Notes: generated by a model not told the origin, from the sequence alone. DNA of 64,000 bases from Rhynchospora pubera (GCA_028095005.1 CM051461.1:47542812-47606811); one strand, 5' to 3'. Positions 36,853 through 50,216 are shown, numbered from the stretch's first letter. Program-made: numbers and translations.

Positions 36853-37469
36853 CTGTAAATAGACGGAAAATACACAATCTATTTAACAAAATTATAAAAA
36901 AATCGGTCAAAAAATAACAAATAGAAAATATAGTTATGCATCCGGAAGAAAAATTAGTATTACAAAAGACCTAGTCAAAGGAAGAATTATTAATATTATT
37001 ATTATTTAAAGATTAATCGAAGGAAGAAAGACAGCAATCTTCTGTCCGCTGACGTGGCCTCCTCTTCTGATTTCCCAGTTGATATTCTATTGTAAAGTGC
37101 AGTAAAGATTTATGGGTCGCGAGTGTGTTAACAATAATTTGATTACACCCGTTCTATCCAAGATACACAAATCTCTATTGCAGAAATACAAAAGTAACTG
37201 TTCAACATGTTTATTATTAAGGAAATTAATTATTGTCAAAATGAATACATAAGATATATATACAAAGTGAACGTATATTTGATTAAAGTGAAATACATAC
37301 AAATAAATAAGTTCAATAAAAAAAATTAATATGCATATAAAAATCTGATCAAAAGATGTCAAAATTTTTTTTTGTATGTGTTCACTTTGATCAACGTTAT
37401 GTTCATCTTATCTATTTTATGTGTTCATTTCGTTCAAGTGATGACAAAACTGCAAATGACAGTTATCAT
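36853..37469. other. Sequence between gene 2 exon 2 and LTR element 2
   Basis: By comparison with gene 1 a signal-peptide exon should lie upstream of exon 2, but none is visible here on the minus strand. The stretch is AT-rich with no other gene. Exon 1 may lie beyond element 2 or be lost. Confidence 0.4.
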
Positions 37470-40373
37470 TGTGACACCCCGTCGAATACTGTAACTGGAC
37501 AATACACGATGGAGTGCCCGCCGCGGATGCCTGCTGCACCCGCAAGGCTTACTAATACTTAATTTACCAATTAATATTGATTCTACTCAAATAATATACC
37601 AATCAATTAGAAATTTATAATTAATTACTTAAATATAAAGTAAATCCTATAAAGGCCTGGTATATTTAGGTTGCTAACCACAGTATCCAATGGCTCGTTG
37701 CTTGTCCTGCTGTCCAGCACTTGACCTGAAACCTGGAACCCACAACCAACCGTGGAAAACAATGCAAAAGCACGGAATGAGATAAATAAAATTTATCTCA
37801 GTACGGTATTCAGTTCCAGCCACTTGAGTTTTGATTATCATGTGTTGGAACTAAATACAAGACTGAGTTAAATCAATTCCAAATCAAATTTCATTTCTTT
37901 TTATTTCAAATAACATTAAAACTAGACTTTCGATCAAGCAATGCCATTAGACAAATAAATTCAGTACTATTCAAAATCAATTTTCCTTTCTTGAAATTCA
38001 AAATATGACAATTATCATTTCAATTACTTGAACAAATAATTAATAACATGTAATAACTAACGTGCAAATTAAAAGCAACCCTTACAACTTGTTTCCAATA
38101 GGAATAGCAAGGTCAAATCAATTCAATCAATGCAATATGAAATGTGAGCTCGGCATCAATTCCATAACAATTCAAATATCAATGTATAGCAAAAGCCGAC
38201 TCATTTGGTTGGGAAATTACCTAATATGCAAGTCTGGTTTATCACAAGTCAATCATTTCAGTCATTTCCTTCAGATACCGCGAACCACCCTATAGATGGA
38301 TGCCAACGGCCAATTCAATTCATACATAATTCAATCAATTAAATCATCAAAATGTACAAGCAAGCTGGGAACACTCACACTCCGGTCCATTCCAGACTAG
38401 ACCTACTGAGTCCCGGTACATAAGCGCTTATTACACGGTGCTTGGTAGGATGGGTCATGACTCCACCTCCAAACATTACGAGTGTCTATCTCAACCACAC
38501 AAGCTGTACTTACCTCAATCAATTCACATTTCAATCGGATTCCATTCAATATGTCACTTTCCAACATTTCAATCGGATACCATTCAATATGTCACTTTCC
38601 AATCATGCATCAATATACAATTTCACAAAATGATCTCATGAACAACATTCCAATTATGAATTCAGAATGCATAATGACAATGATAATAATAATAATAACA
38701 ATAACAACAATCAAAACATATGTCACATATAATTAAAACTCAAGTGAAATCCGTACCTGATATCACAATAACATCAGCTAGCCAACAATAATCATACAGA
38801 CCCTCAGTTGTACCAGCCATATCCGGCTCGAAACCTGCCCAGACTCTACATTAACAATACTAGGCTAAGTCCTTATTTAAGCAAGCAAACAATAACAATT
38901 CACATTCAACGAATTCGTAGATAAAGTGACGGATTTGATTTGTTCCTTTGATTACCTCATACAATTATAGTACACCTTATTAGTTGTACTAGTAGATGAT
39001 TTGAAACACTAAACAGTGGTTAACAACTCTAGAAATCAATACACAACGGTAAAACAATAGTGCTGGACAATTTTCTGGCACAACCCGTGAAGGGCATTTT
39101 CGACAGTTTACAAAATCCTTTTTATTTCTAGAACGGATGAACGGAATCAAATGAAAATTTAACTGTGAATGAAACATGATAGGACTCATCTACTGTAAAA
39201 ATTTCATGATGTTTGGACATACAGATTAATTATAGTGAATTTTCGAAATCAGACAGAATCAGGTTTCAGAAAATCTGTTCCAGCAAATTGTGCCAGTAAG
39301 TACGTCTGAAAGTTCCTGCCTTGAAACCCTTCAAATAAATCTCTAAAAATTTTGTAAAATTTACAGAAGCTGCCTCTAGATGTCTAGTTTCATACCTAAA
39401 AGTTTCAAGTCCTAAATGCAAACAGAGAATAAATGAAAAATGAAAAACCACACTGGGGTCTGTCTGTTCCAGAAACTGATTTTCAAAAGAGGCCCTAGTT
39501 TCAAAAATCTTGTAAAAATACCAACCAATCTCAGAAAAATTCACTTTAGATACCAAAATTTTCATCTTGAAGTCTAGTTTCAAACAAAACTATTCTCACA
39601 TCCAAATTCGAAACAGAATAACAACAGTTACTTAAACACTGATGCAATGTCACAGCGGTAACAGAAAAACTGCAAATGACTTTATTCGATTTGGCCCTTT
39701 GAAATTAATTTGAGTAACAAAAGGGTAGAAATCTAATACAATCAACAAATTTACTTACTCAGTAAGTGTAACGAGTTAGAAGTTTGCAAGAAAAATCGGA
39801 AGAGACCTTCCCGGATTTGATTTCCGAAAAACTTCCATCGAAAAATACGACGAGGAGAGGCCTCCAATTGACGATCCAAAGGTAGATAATAAGAGAGGGT
39901 GGTGAGACGAACGCGAAGGTACTTTGATCCGGTGAAACGATGGAGAAGAGGTGGAGATTGGATTTGTGGGGAGGGGTTTCGGTTTGGAGAAAGAGAGGCG
40001 TATGCCTCTCTGTTGGAGCCGAAGGGGAAAGACAGAGAGAAACAAACAAACAAAAATAAAGGGGTCGGCTCCCCAATTTAACTTCCGATTATTTTTTTTT
40101 TATTTTTTTTTTACAAAATTCAGAAATTCCTAATAAATCCCAAAAATCAATATTCTAGGCATAAAAACAATTATGCAACAAAAGAAAAAAATAGCTAATC
40201 TCTTTATAATGCCAATTAAAAATTTAGAATTTTTCATATTCTTATTTTAAGAATACCAGTAAGTATAAAGATTTAATTTCCAGCTTAGAAATTATTCAAA
40301 TAAAGCCAACCAAGTGCACTCAAGTTTTATATTAAAAATAATTTCAGAAACAGTAAAAATTTCGGGTGTCACA
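37470..40373 (-). repeat. Element 2 left LTR, inverted (2904 bp)
   Basis: Reads TGTGACACCCCGTCGAATAC at its left end, which is the complement of an LTR 3' end. It ends TTTCGGGTGTCACA against the internal region. It forms a perfect-length inverted pair with 41904-44807. Confidence 0.9.
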
Positions 40374-41903
40374 TTAAAATCAGAGAATGGTTTAGCAACC
40401 GAACCAGGCCAATAGAACACGTGAGTGGGGTAAGTCTAATGGGTTGTTCTTATAAGTAGATTTTATTTTATAGTTTTTGTGATGGTAGATTTAAAATTTG
40501 TTTGACTTATTTATAACTATGATATGATGTACTAATGATCCTTTGTATTTGTATATATACTAGTATATATATATTGATTGATTGTTTTATATTTGATTAC
40601 CATGTTGCTCTAGTGCTTACTTTAGCAACAAAATTGGATTCTTGAAAACTTTCCTCAAAGATTGTTCTTTTTGCGTGTCGAATAGTTGAATTAAGTTGGA
40701 TGCTTATATTGCATAGTTTTAAACTATAATATATATTTGAATTCATAGTTTAATATTTTATATGAGGTGGTTCGAAACTATTTGATAGTTTGACTGTATA
40801 TGTTGGTTCTAAAAATTTGGTGTGATATGTTATAATTTCAAGTTGAAGTCACAACTCAAGATGATATTTTATATTATATTTAAATATACTCTTTGGTGAA
40901 CATTGTTTGTCGAGTACGACTCATTTTAGTTAAAGGGAGCATAAATTTGATTTTCATAAATCATTTTATCGTGCATAGTTCGAATTAAGATAACATAAGG
41001 ATCTTGTATGGAAAATTTGGAATTTATTAAATTCTAGTTTTCTTGGTGCAGTTGCATAAACACTCCATTGATATTTTGAAAATGTAGTTTTGCTATTACT
41101 AAAGATGTAAAGATATATATTTTGCATGAGGTTTTTACATAAGTTGTAAGCAATTCATGTTGATAAGAACTTCAAAAAATAGATTTGAGTTATTTTAAAG
41201 CTTCAGTGACTTAGTTGAGTAAAAATCTTATCTTTTGTTGGCACAAGGATCAAACAAGCTGACTGATCATCTGACTTGTTAATTGAATCTCAATAATACC
41301 AGAATTATTCTTACTTCCTTGACTGATCACCAAGGCAGCCAAAAATAATTTTGATATTACCGTGCTTCCTAAAAGATAAGAAAAGAACTGGACATTTCAA
41401 AATGTTACTAGTTACAAGAATTGAAAGATTTGTTTTTAAATGATAACGTAAGGAGTGATAGTATTCTCTGCTTGTAGTGCTTGGTTATTTGAATTGTTAT
41501 GATGTTATGATAAGGAATTGTCTGAATTGTAAATGGAATAGATTGACCGTTGGCAACCCTCTTTTGAGGTGATTCACGGTATCCGAATATCTGTAATCGC
41601 TGGTTGCTCTCTGAGAAAGAGACTCGCGATATCTGACTCTGAACTGATTGACCTGTAATTGTGACTTATGATTGCCATGCTTGCATTTAAGTTACCGATA
41701 TTGGACCGACATTCTAGTATTATCATTAGTATTTTAATTTTGAATTGAATAAAATGTCAGGCTCTCTCGCATCGCATTAATTTGAAATTGCTTGATAATT
41801 GTTGCATAATATGTTCATTCCATCTAATTGTATTATTGACTGAATGATTGCTATGTATTTAGATAAATTTCGAGGTCGAAATTTTTTTTTAAGGAGGGAA
41901 GAA
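40374..41903 (+). other. Element 2 internal region (hairpin spacer, 1530 bp)
   Basis: Homologous along most of its length to the interior of element 1, for example the blocks at 40400-40440 and 41225-41760. The primer site is damaged: TTAAAATCAGAGAATGG replaces AAATGGTATCAGAGAATGG, so TGGT is lost. The polypurine tract AAGGAGGGAAGAA (41891-41903) is intact. Non-coding. Confidence 0.8.
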
Positions 41904-44807
41904 TGTGACACCCGAAATTTTTACTGTTTCTGAAATTATTTTTAATATAAAACTTGAGTGCACTTGGTTGGCTTTATTTGAATAATTTCTAAGCTGGAAA
42001 TTAAATCTTTATACTTACTGGTATTCTTAAAATAAGAATATGAAAAATTCTAAATTTTTAATTGGCATTATAAAGAGATTAGCTATTTTTTTCTTTTGTT
42101 GCATAATTGTTTTTATGCCTAGAATATTGATTTTTGGGATTTATTAGGAATTTCTGAATTTTGTAAAAAAAAAATAAAAAAAAAATAATCGGAAGTTAAA
42201 TTGGGGAGCCGACCCCTTTATTTTTGTTTGTTTGTTTCTCTCTGTCTTTCCCCTTCGGCTCCAACAGAGAGGCATACGCCTCTCTTTCTCCAAACCGAAA
42301 CCCCTCCCCACAAATCCAATCTCCACCTCTTCTCCATCGTTTCACCGGATCAAAGTACCTTCGCGTTCGTCTCACCACCCTCTCTTATTATCTACCTTTG
42401 GATCGTCAATTGGAGGCCTCTCCTCGTCGTATTTTTCGATGGAAGTTTTTCGGAAATCAAATCCGGGAAGGTCTCTTCCGATTTTTCTTGCAAACTTCTA
42501 ACTCGTTACACTTACTGAGTAAGTAAATTTGTTGATTGTATTAGATTTCTACCCTTTTGTTACTCAAATTAATTTCAAAGGGCCAAATCGAATAAAGTCA
42601 TTTGCAGTTTTTCTGTTACCGCTGTGACATTGCATCAGTGTTTAAGTAACTGTTGTTATTCTGTTTCGAATTTGGATGTGAGAATAGTTTTGTTTGAAAC
42701 TAGACTTCAAGATGAAAATTTTGGTATCTAAAGTGAATTTTTCTGAGATTGGTTGGTATTTTTACAAGATTTTTGAAACTAGGGCCTCTTTTGAAAATCA
42801 GTTTCTGGAACAGACAGACCCCAGTGTGGTTTTTCATTTTTCATTTATTCTCTGTTTGCATTTAGGACTTGAAACTTTTAGGTATGAAACTAGACATCTA
42901 GAGGCAGCTTCTGTAAATTTTACAAAATTTTTAGAGATTTATTTGAAGGGTTTCAAGGCAGGAACTTTCAGACGTACTTACTGGCACAATTTGCTGGAAC
43001 AGATTTTCTGAAACCTGATTCTGTCTGATTTCGAAAATTCACTATAATTAATCTGTATGTCCAAACATAATGAAATTTTTACAGTAGATGAGTCCTATCA
43101 TGTTTCATTCACAGTTAAATTTTCATTTGATTCCGTTCATCCGTTCTAGAAATAAAAAGGATTTTGTAAACTGTCGAAAATGCCCTTCACGGGTTGTGCC
43201 AGAAAATTGTCCAGCACTATTGTTTTACCGTTGTGTATTGATTTCTAGAGTTGTTAACCACTGTTTAGTGTTTCAAATCATCTACTAGTACAACTAATAA
43301 GGTGTACTATAATTGTATGAGGTAATCAAAGGAACAAATCAAATCCGTCACTTTATCTACGAATTCGTTGAATGTGAATTGTTATTGTTTGCTTGCTTAA
43401 ATAAGGACTTAGCCTAGTATTGTTAATGTAGAGTCTGGGCAGGTTTCGAGCCGGATATGGCTGGTACAACTGAGGGTCTGTATGATTATTGTTGGCTAGC
43501 TGATGTTATTGTGATATCAGGTACGGATTTCACTTGAGTTTTAATTATATGTGACATATGTTTTGATTGTTGTTATTGTTATTATTATTATTATCATTGT
43601 CATTATGCATTCTGAATTCATAATTGGAATGTTGTTCATGAGATCATTTTGTGAAATTGTATATTGATGCATGATTGGAAAGTGACATATTGAATGGTAT
43701 CCGATTGAAATGTTGGAAAGTGACATATTGAATGGAATCCGATTGAAATGTGAATTGATTGAGGTAAGTACAGCTTGTGTGGTTGAGATAGACACTCGTA
43801 ATGTTTGGAGGTGGAGTCATGACCCATCCTACCAAGCACCGTGTAATAAGCGCTTATGTACCGGGACTCAGTAGGTCTAGTCTGGAATGGACCGGAGTGT
43901 GAGTGTTCCCAGCTTGCTTGTACATTTTGATGATTTAATTGATTGAATTATGTATGAATTGAATTGGCCGTTGGCATCCATCTATAGGGTGGTTCGCGGT
44001 ATCTGAAGGAAATGACTGAAATGATTGACTTGTGATAAACCAGACTTGCATATTAGGTAATTTCCCAACCAAATGAGTCGGCTTTTGCTATACATTGATA
44101 TTTGAATTGTTATGGAATTGATGCCGAGCTCACATTTCATATTGCATTGATTGAATTGATTTGACCTTGCTATTCCTATTGGAAACAAGTTGTAAGGGTT
44201 GCTTTTAATTTGCACGTTAGTTATTACATGTTATTAATTATTTGTTCAAGTAATTGAAATGATAATTGTCATATTTTGAATTTCAAGAAAGGAAAATTGA
44301 TTTTGAATAGTACTGAATTTATTTGTCTAATGGCATTGCTTGATCGAAAGTCTAGTTTTAATGTTATTTGAAATAAAAAGAAATGAAATTTGATTTGGAA
44401 TTGATTTAACTCAGTCTTGTATTTAGTTCCAACACATGATAATCAAAACTCAAGTGGCTGGAACTGAATACCGTACTGAGATAAATTTTATTTATCTCAT
44501 TCCGTGCTTTTGCATTGTTTTCCACGGTTGGTTGTGGGTTCCAGGTTTCAGGTCAAGTGCTGGACAGCAGGACAAGCAACGAGCCATTGGATACTGTGGT
44601 TAGCAACCTAAATATACCAGGCCTTTATAGGATTTACTTTATATTTAAGTAATTAATTATAAATTTCTAATTGATTGGTATATTATTTGAGTAGAATCAA
44701 TATTAATTGGTAAATTAAGTATTAGTAAGCCTTGCGGGTGCAGCAGGCATCCGCGGCGGGCACTCCATCGTGTATTGTCCAGTTACAGTATTCGACGGGG
44801 TGTCACA
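41904..44807 (+). repeat. Element 2 right LTR (2904 bp)
   Basis: Begins TGTGACACCCGAAATTTTTA and ends TTCGACGGGGTGTCACA. Its 3' 90 bases closely match those of element 1's LTRs, while the middle is clearly diverged, which marks a sister subfamily. Confidence 0.9.
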
Positions 44808-44812
44808 ATCAT

Positions 44813-45566
44813 CTCTCCATTATTAATAAATTTTATTATATTTCTTGGTAGAATAACACGTAGGCAAATCTATAATTGTCAATATCGACAGGAGGAGACG
44901 TGAATATAACATTTAAATTTAAATAATCTTTTGCTGAACAAAATTATGTTTGCGCTCATCTTCAGAATTGAAGTGTCAGTTACATCGGATATTTCAGTTC
45001 AAATAATAAATCAGTAGATTTATTTATCAAGGAAAAATACTAAAGTTTTATCTAACTTAGACATTCATATTGAAAACTTATATGAAGCCTAATTTTATAT
45101 CTTTTTATTTTATATTTTAAAAAAAAATAGGGTTATTGGATGTATATCATGGATTTTAAAAGGCGAAAAAATAGTAAAACATGAAAATAATATATAAAAT
45201 TTGGACATATAAATTTTTAATATGAAAATTAAATCTATGGCAACAATCAAAATCCCATTTTTTTGACATTAAATTTTATTTCATTTCATTTTGTTGGAAA
45301 ATTCTTGATCAAAATGAACGGATTTAATGTCATTTGATTAAAATTTCCATATTATTAAATCTAACGAAATCATATAAAATCAATTGAAATGAAATCCCGA
45401 ATAAAAATATATTTTGATCTGGGCCTAACAGTTTTGGTCGGTCATTTAAAATTTGATACGTGGTAAGATTATGCTAGACGAACCTTATTCTCTTGTATGT
45501 TGGACTTCAGCATTTATCTTTATCAAGCCACATATGAATATATGTAAAAATCATCTATATTATTCT
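44813..45566. other. No recognisable feature
   Basis: AT-rich sequence with no frame, splice-site pattern matching the receptor kinases, or clear repeat. If gene 2 once had an upstream exon beyond element 2, I cannot see it here. Confidence 0.4.
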
Positions 45567-46595
45567 TAGGGCTGAACACAAAAAACCAAAACCCGGCCGA
45601 CACGTGTCACCCTCCCGACCCAATCCGTTTCTTAACGGGTTTAGACATTGCTGGGTTGGATTCGGGTTTTACTTTTGACAACCCGTATATACTGGGTTGG
45701 GTCGTAAAAATACTTTTGAGAACCCGCTGTAACCCGACCCGGTTGTCCAATAAAATATTTTCCTAATATTTTTTGTGCGAAGAATCTAGAAAGGCAAATT
45801 AAAGTCAATTTGCTTTCAGTTTCTTTCCCACAGCACGCCGAACCCTACTCTCTCTGCGAGACGCCTCAACTCCTCTGCTTGTGACGCTTAGGCTCCTCCC
45901 CACATGACCTCGATCTCCTCCTCTCGCGAGCCACGTTGCACGATCTCTTAATATCCCGAGGCGTCGGATGATGGTACCGGTATGAATCCATTTAAAAAAT
46001 GACCATAAATTCGTTTCAAATTCCTCATTATAAATATTGTCGTCTAGCTAGTAGAATTAATTTTTTCAACTCTATCTTAGTGAATCTCTCTTATCTCTCT
46101 TACATTTTTACAAGTCAGAAATTTTTTCCATTTGACTGATATCTGGTCATTGACTCGTTGTATAGGGCTACAACTACATCTAAAAGATTTCAATTTGTAA
46201 GAGGTCTCAAGCAAGTTGGAACAAGAAGATAAGAAATAATCAGGTATTATGTGGTACATCTACTCATTGCATTTTTCTACAACTACATCTAATCATTACA
46301 TTTTTCTTTGCTATGCGCTGGTAAATTTACTTGCAAATTTATTTTACACATGCAACTTCCCATTAGTTTAAAAGAGTTTCTAACATGGTACCAGTTATTA
46401 TGTGGTCTTACTTTCGTTTTCAAAGGCTTTAGAATATCATTATGGTAAATTTTATATTTTGTGTTATGTTATTTACTTTTTCCTGTACGTCTTAAGATAT
46501 CACATTCACTTTTTTCCTTTTCAGATAATGCAACAGTGAAGCCATCAAGTGTTGGAGCCATCATACGAATTCATGATTAGAGGTCATTAATTCTA

Positions 46596-47640
46596 GGGAA
46601 AATTAGCTATATACCCCTCAAATCAAAGCCAATTGGAAATATCCCCCTCTAATCTTTAAATTTGGAAATATCCCCCTCCAATCATCATCATTATGGATAT
46701 TTACCCTTTTCCTTATTTCCAATGATTTTTTTAATTTTGAAGATTGGTTTTTAAGATTTTCGGACAGAAATGCCCTGACTGTTCACCTTATGCAGTGTAT
46801 GAGAAAAAAAAACGATATCAAGTATTTTTTTTCTTTTGTCAAATATTTTTTCTTTTTTACTCCATCGTACATAATAGGAACCTTTTTACTTCTCCTCAAA
46901 ATCGTCAGAATACGCTGGTGACTCCAATCTAAGTTTTTTAATCAATTTCATGGATATATCACGTGTCAGTATACTTAATCAAAATCCAGATTTAGTCTAA
47001 ACTTATTATTTAAAGATTTTAACTCCTATCTCTCTTTCTCCCTCTTTGTATGATATACTGGTAAACACCATTGTAAACTACAGCATCGATTTTTCCCAAT
47101 GGTCAGAATTGATAACAAATCACTTTGAAAAATGTGTTCGAAATGATACACAATATCAATATGACAATAACACAAGGGACAATAACACCATGCGTAAATT
47201 AGATCAACATACAAGCAACAAAATAAAAAAAGTAGTAGATGGAATCAGCGATGGGATTACAAGCAATTGAATCGTGGTGTACCTTATCTAGCTATGTGGT
47301 CACAAGTGTTTTTCAGGGTTTCAAGGAGAAGTAAAAAGTTTACCTTGTGACAAGGTAAATGTTCGGAAGAAAAAATTAATGGCTAATATCGTATTATATA
47401 TTTTTTCCCATATACAGAAGAAAAAATAATGGGAAGATGAACAGTCAGGGACTGCTTCTAAGGGCATTTCTGTCCAAATATTTTAAAATATAATTTTTCA
47501 GAATTTAAAATCATTAGAAATAAGGAAAAGGGCAAATATCTATAATGATGATGATTAGAGGGGGATATTTCCAAATTTAAAGATTAGAGGGGGATATTTC
47601 CAATTGGCTATGATTTGAGGGGTATATATCTGATTTTCCC
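46596..47640. mobile_element. Mutator-like foldback element (1045 bp)
   Basis: Inverted termini of about 160 bp (GGGAAAATTAGCTATATACC at the left, GGTATATATCTGATTTTCCC at the right) contain repeated GGGGGATATTTCCAA units. A perfect 9-bp duplication TTAATTCTA flanks it (46587-46595 and 47641-47649), diagnostic of Mutator-type transposition. No transposase is encoded. It is related to the elements at 6779 and 48856. Confidence 0.85.
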
Positions 47641-48202
47641 TTAATTCTAAATGAAATCTTCATCTAGCTGCAATTTATTATTTGTGAAACCTTATACACA
47701 AATGACACTCATCTTATCTCAGTGTCATTCTAGGAATAATTGGATACCCAAAACGTTCTCTTATTGCTTATTTATCACTATTAGACTTGTTGACCATGGT
47801 ACAAAATCTTATGGACCATGGATTGTATTGCACAGCTGGTAAATTATACTTATGTACCAGCTAACTTGCGTTGGTGCTATTTGATATGAATGGACTGAAA
47901 TTTAAGAAAATAAAAAAATAAAAATAAAAATGGCTATATCCCCAGTGAGAAGTCAGGTGTTGTAATTATATATTCAACTCATTTATTTATTTATAAACTC
48001 TTGCTTTATTTTCTAACTTCGGTTGAAAAGTTGTTGGAACTGTGGAACAGTGATGCTGAGTTTAGGAAACAATACATAAGCACGCTTAGGAGGCTTAGGA
48101 GACTAAAGTTCCGTGTACTGTTGAAACAAATTTATTTGTCTCGTTGATATCTTTTTAATATTGCAGGGAAAAGAAGTTAAAAATCAAGATTGGAAGCTTA
48201 GA

Positions 48203-48370
48203 GGGGCTGTTTGGATTGGAGAAGGAATTTGGGGAATTTCATCTTCCTACCATAAATTTATTATAAACAATCCAAACTCTTCACAAAGTTACACACTTCC
48301 CAATAAATTTATTCCTAGGAATTGCAACTTTCCCAAATTCCCCAAATTCATAAGCGATCCAAACGGCCCC
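48203..48370. mobile_element. Tourist-like MITE, copy 3
   Basis: Termini GGGGCTGTTTGGATTGG and GATCCAAACGGCCCC with the duplication AGA (48200-48202 and 48371-48373). It shares the TTATAAACAATCCAAACTC interior with the other copies. Confidence 0.7.
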
Positions 48371-48780
48371 AGAGATTTTAAGAGATGAACTTTTAGTTTG
48401 ATAATATTTATCGTTATAAATTCTTTTCTTTATTATGTCTTTTTGGATTTTTTTTTTATTATGAATTTTGTATGTCACTAGTAAACATTTATCGGTCTTC
48501 TGTTTCTGAATTGATGTTCTATTCTATGCTTTTGTTAAGAATATTATATGTTAAGTTTTTTTATTTATTTAATATTGTTAGTTTTATTTATGTACCAAAT
48601 AAATTATATAACCGTTTAATCCGGAAATCCGTAAAAATCCGTATAAACCCGTAGATAAAAATTTATATGGGTTGGGTTGGGTTACGGGTGGGTCAACTAA
48701 ACAATTTTTATAATCCGGTATAATTGGGTTAGGTTGAAATATCGGTAAAATATTGCAAATTCGCCCGTTGTACAGCCCTA

Positions 48781-50216
48781 CATAGTGCATCGGGATTTCT
48801 ATGCACTGCGGATTTTTTTCCGAGATATTTTTATAAATTGACAAATCTAATTTAACTAATATAACCCTCTAATTTTTAAATTTGGAAATATCCCCCTCTA
48901 ATCTTAATCAATATAGATATTTACCCTTTTAACTATTTTTAATAATATTTTAATTCTGAAAAATGTATTTTAAAAGTTTAAGACAAAAATACCCTCATCC
49001 CCTTTGACGATTGATATTCCTGCCTCAATTATGCAGATTTGATAACATAACTTCTCTTTAAATATTTTGCTTCTGACACATCGCTTGGAATCTCTTCAAC
49101 CAAGTGATGCTTCTTACTCCTTAGTTTTTCTTTTTATTTAGCCAGATCGCTTGAGCAGGCACGTACCAGTTATTGGTGTTTCATCTCTTAATGTAATTAC
49201 GAAATTTGCTTTGATTCCTTTGTTTGTTTTGCATGTTCAGAGAGGTTCTCTCTAGCATATCCAAATTCGTTGTTTTCTTTATTTGTTGGAGTTTGATTCG
49301 TTGGAGATCCAATAATGATTGCTCTCCAATTAATCCATAAGTTAATGACTAATGCTCAGTACTACCTTACTGTTACTGGTACTGTTTTGATGCCTTCAAA
49401 ATCTAACACGTGACTATTCTGTTTTCAATACTAGAATATTGGCGTGGTAATTTCGACTAATCATATTCTATCATTTATGTATTGGAAAAAAGAATATCAA
49501 ATTCATCTTCGGACATTGAATTCTTCTACTATTTTTCCATGCTCTTGCGTGAACTTGAAATATTCCTTTTTTGTATGTCACGCTAAGGCATGAGCTAACC
49601 TGCTTAACCAGAATATTTAATTTACGGGAAGGTTAACTACAATATTTTGTTCATTTCATGCAATGTGTAAGAAGGGGAAGGTTTGAAGCTTCTAATATGC
49701 AGAATAAGGCTTGAATATCAATCGCCAAATGGATTAAGGGCATTTTTGTCTTAAATTATGTCCACTGATTTTTCAAAATTAAATTATCAGTAGTAATAAT
49801 CAAAGGGGTAAATATCCATAGTATTTAAGATTAGAGGGGGATATATCCAAATTTTAAGATTGGAGGGGGATATTTCCAATTAGATGAGATTTGAGGGGTA
49901 TATGACTGATTTTCCCTATAACTTACATATTGAGATCTCATAACAAACAAAATTTTACATTTTTTTGAGATTTTATTACTATTTTTTCGTTTTTTTTTAA
50001 ATACTATTATTGGAAACAAACTACTATTTACACCATTCCAAAAATAGCAGGTTTTAAAAAATTAGAAAAAAATAGTAATAAAATCTCAAAAATTGTAAAA
50101 TTTGGTTTGTTATGAGATTTCAATATGTAGATTAGATTGGTTAAATTAGATTTGTCAATTTACAAAAATACTCCTAAAAAAGTCAGCGATTTTTATGCAC
50201 TATAGTGCATATGAAA
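48781..50216. mobile_element. Foldback element interrupted by a Mutator-like element
   Basis: The left part (CATAGTGCAT...TTGACAAATCTAATTTAAC, 48781-48855) is inverted at the right (about 50135-50216). The right half carries the conserved foldback core around AAAATTTTACATTTTT. Between them lies a diverged Mutator-like copy, about 48856-49918. Its inverted termini carry AACCCTCTAAT and GGGGGATAT units, and the right end TGATTTTCCCT is intact. Its left tip is decayed and I could not define its duplication. Confidence 0.55.

Larger units (their letters stand above)
37470..44807 (+). mobile_element. LTR retrotransposon with inverted left LTR, element 2
   Basis: 7338 bp flanked by the 5-bp duplication ATCAT (37465-37469 and 44808-44812). 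The right LTR (41904-44807) and the internal region have the same relative orientation as in element 1. The left LTR (37470-40373) is the exact reverse complement of the right one. Both outer ends are therefore the same LTR end, the one ending GGGGTGTCACA. The arms are 2904 bp each, mirror about position 41138.5, and every small frame in one recurs at the mirrored place in the other. The family is that of element 1, as a distinct subfamily. No retrotransposon protein is encoded. Confidence 0.88.
45567..48780. mobile_element. Probable non-autonomous hAT element with nested insertions
   Basis: The left end TAGGGCTGAACAC and the right end GTACAGCCCTA are inverted (TAGGGCTG and CAGCCCTA). Both ends are rich in CGGGTT or AACCCG motifs, as in hAT subterminal regions. 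I do not find an 8-bp duplication; another foldback abuts the right end and may have destroyed it. Inside are a Mutator-like element (46596-47640) and a MITE (48203-48370). No transposase frame is present. Confidence 0.45.

Noticed and set aside
37465..37469. The ATCAT target duplication of element 2 is the same sequence as the 5-bp duplication in gene 2 exon 3, suggesting a link.
   Set aside because: Five bases match easily by chance and LTR elements do not excise leaving a footprint, so I draw no connection.
40374..41903. A gag or pol gene in the interior of element 2 (and 31302-32842 in element 1).
   Set aside because: Both interiors are 1.5 kb, full of stops in all frames, with no protease, reverse transcriptase or integrase motif.
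37356..44215. Frames of 60-105 codons mirrored on both strands around 41138.5.
   Set aside because: By-products of the inverted LTR pair; no coding evidence. They are useful only to prove the symmetry.
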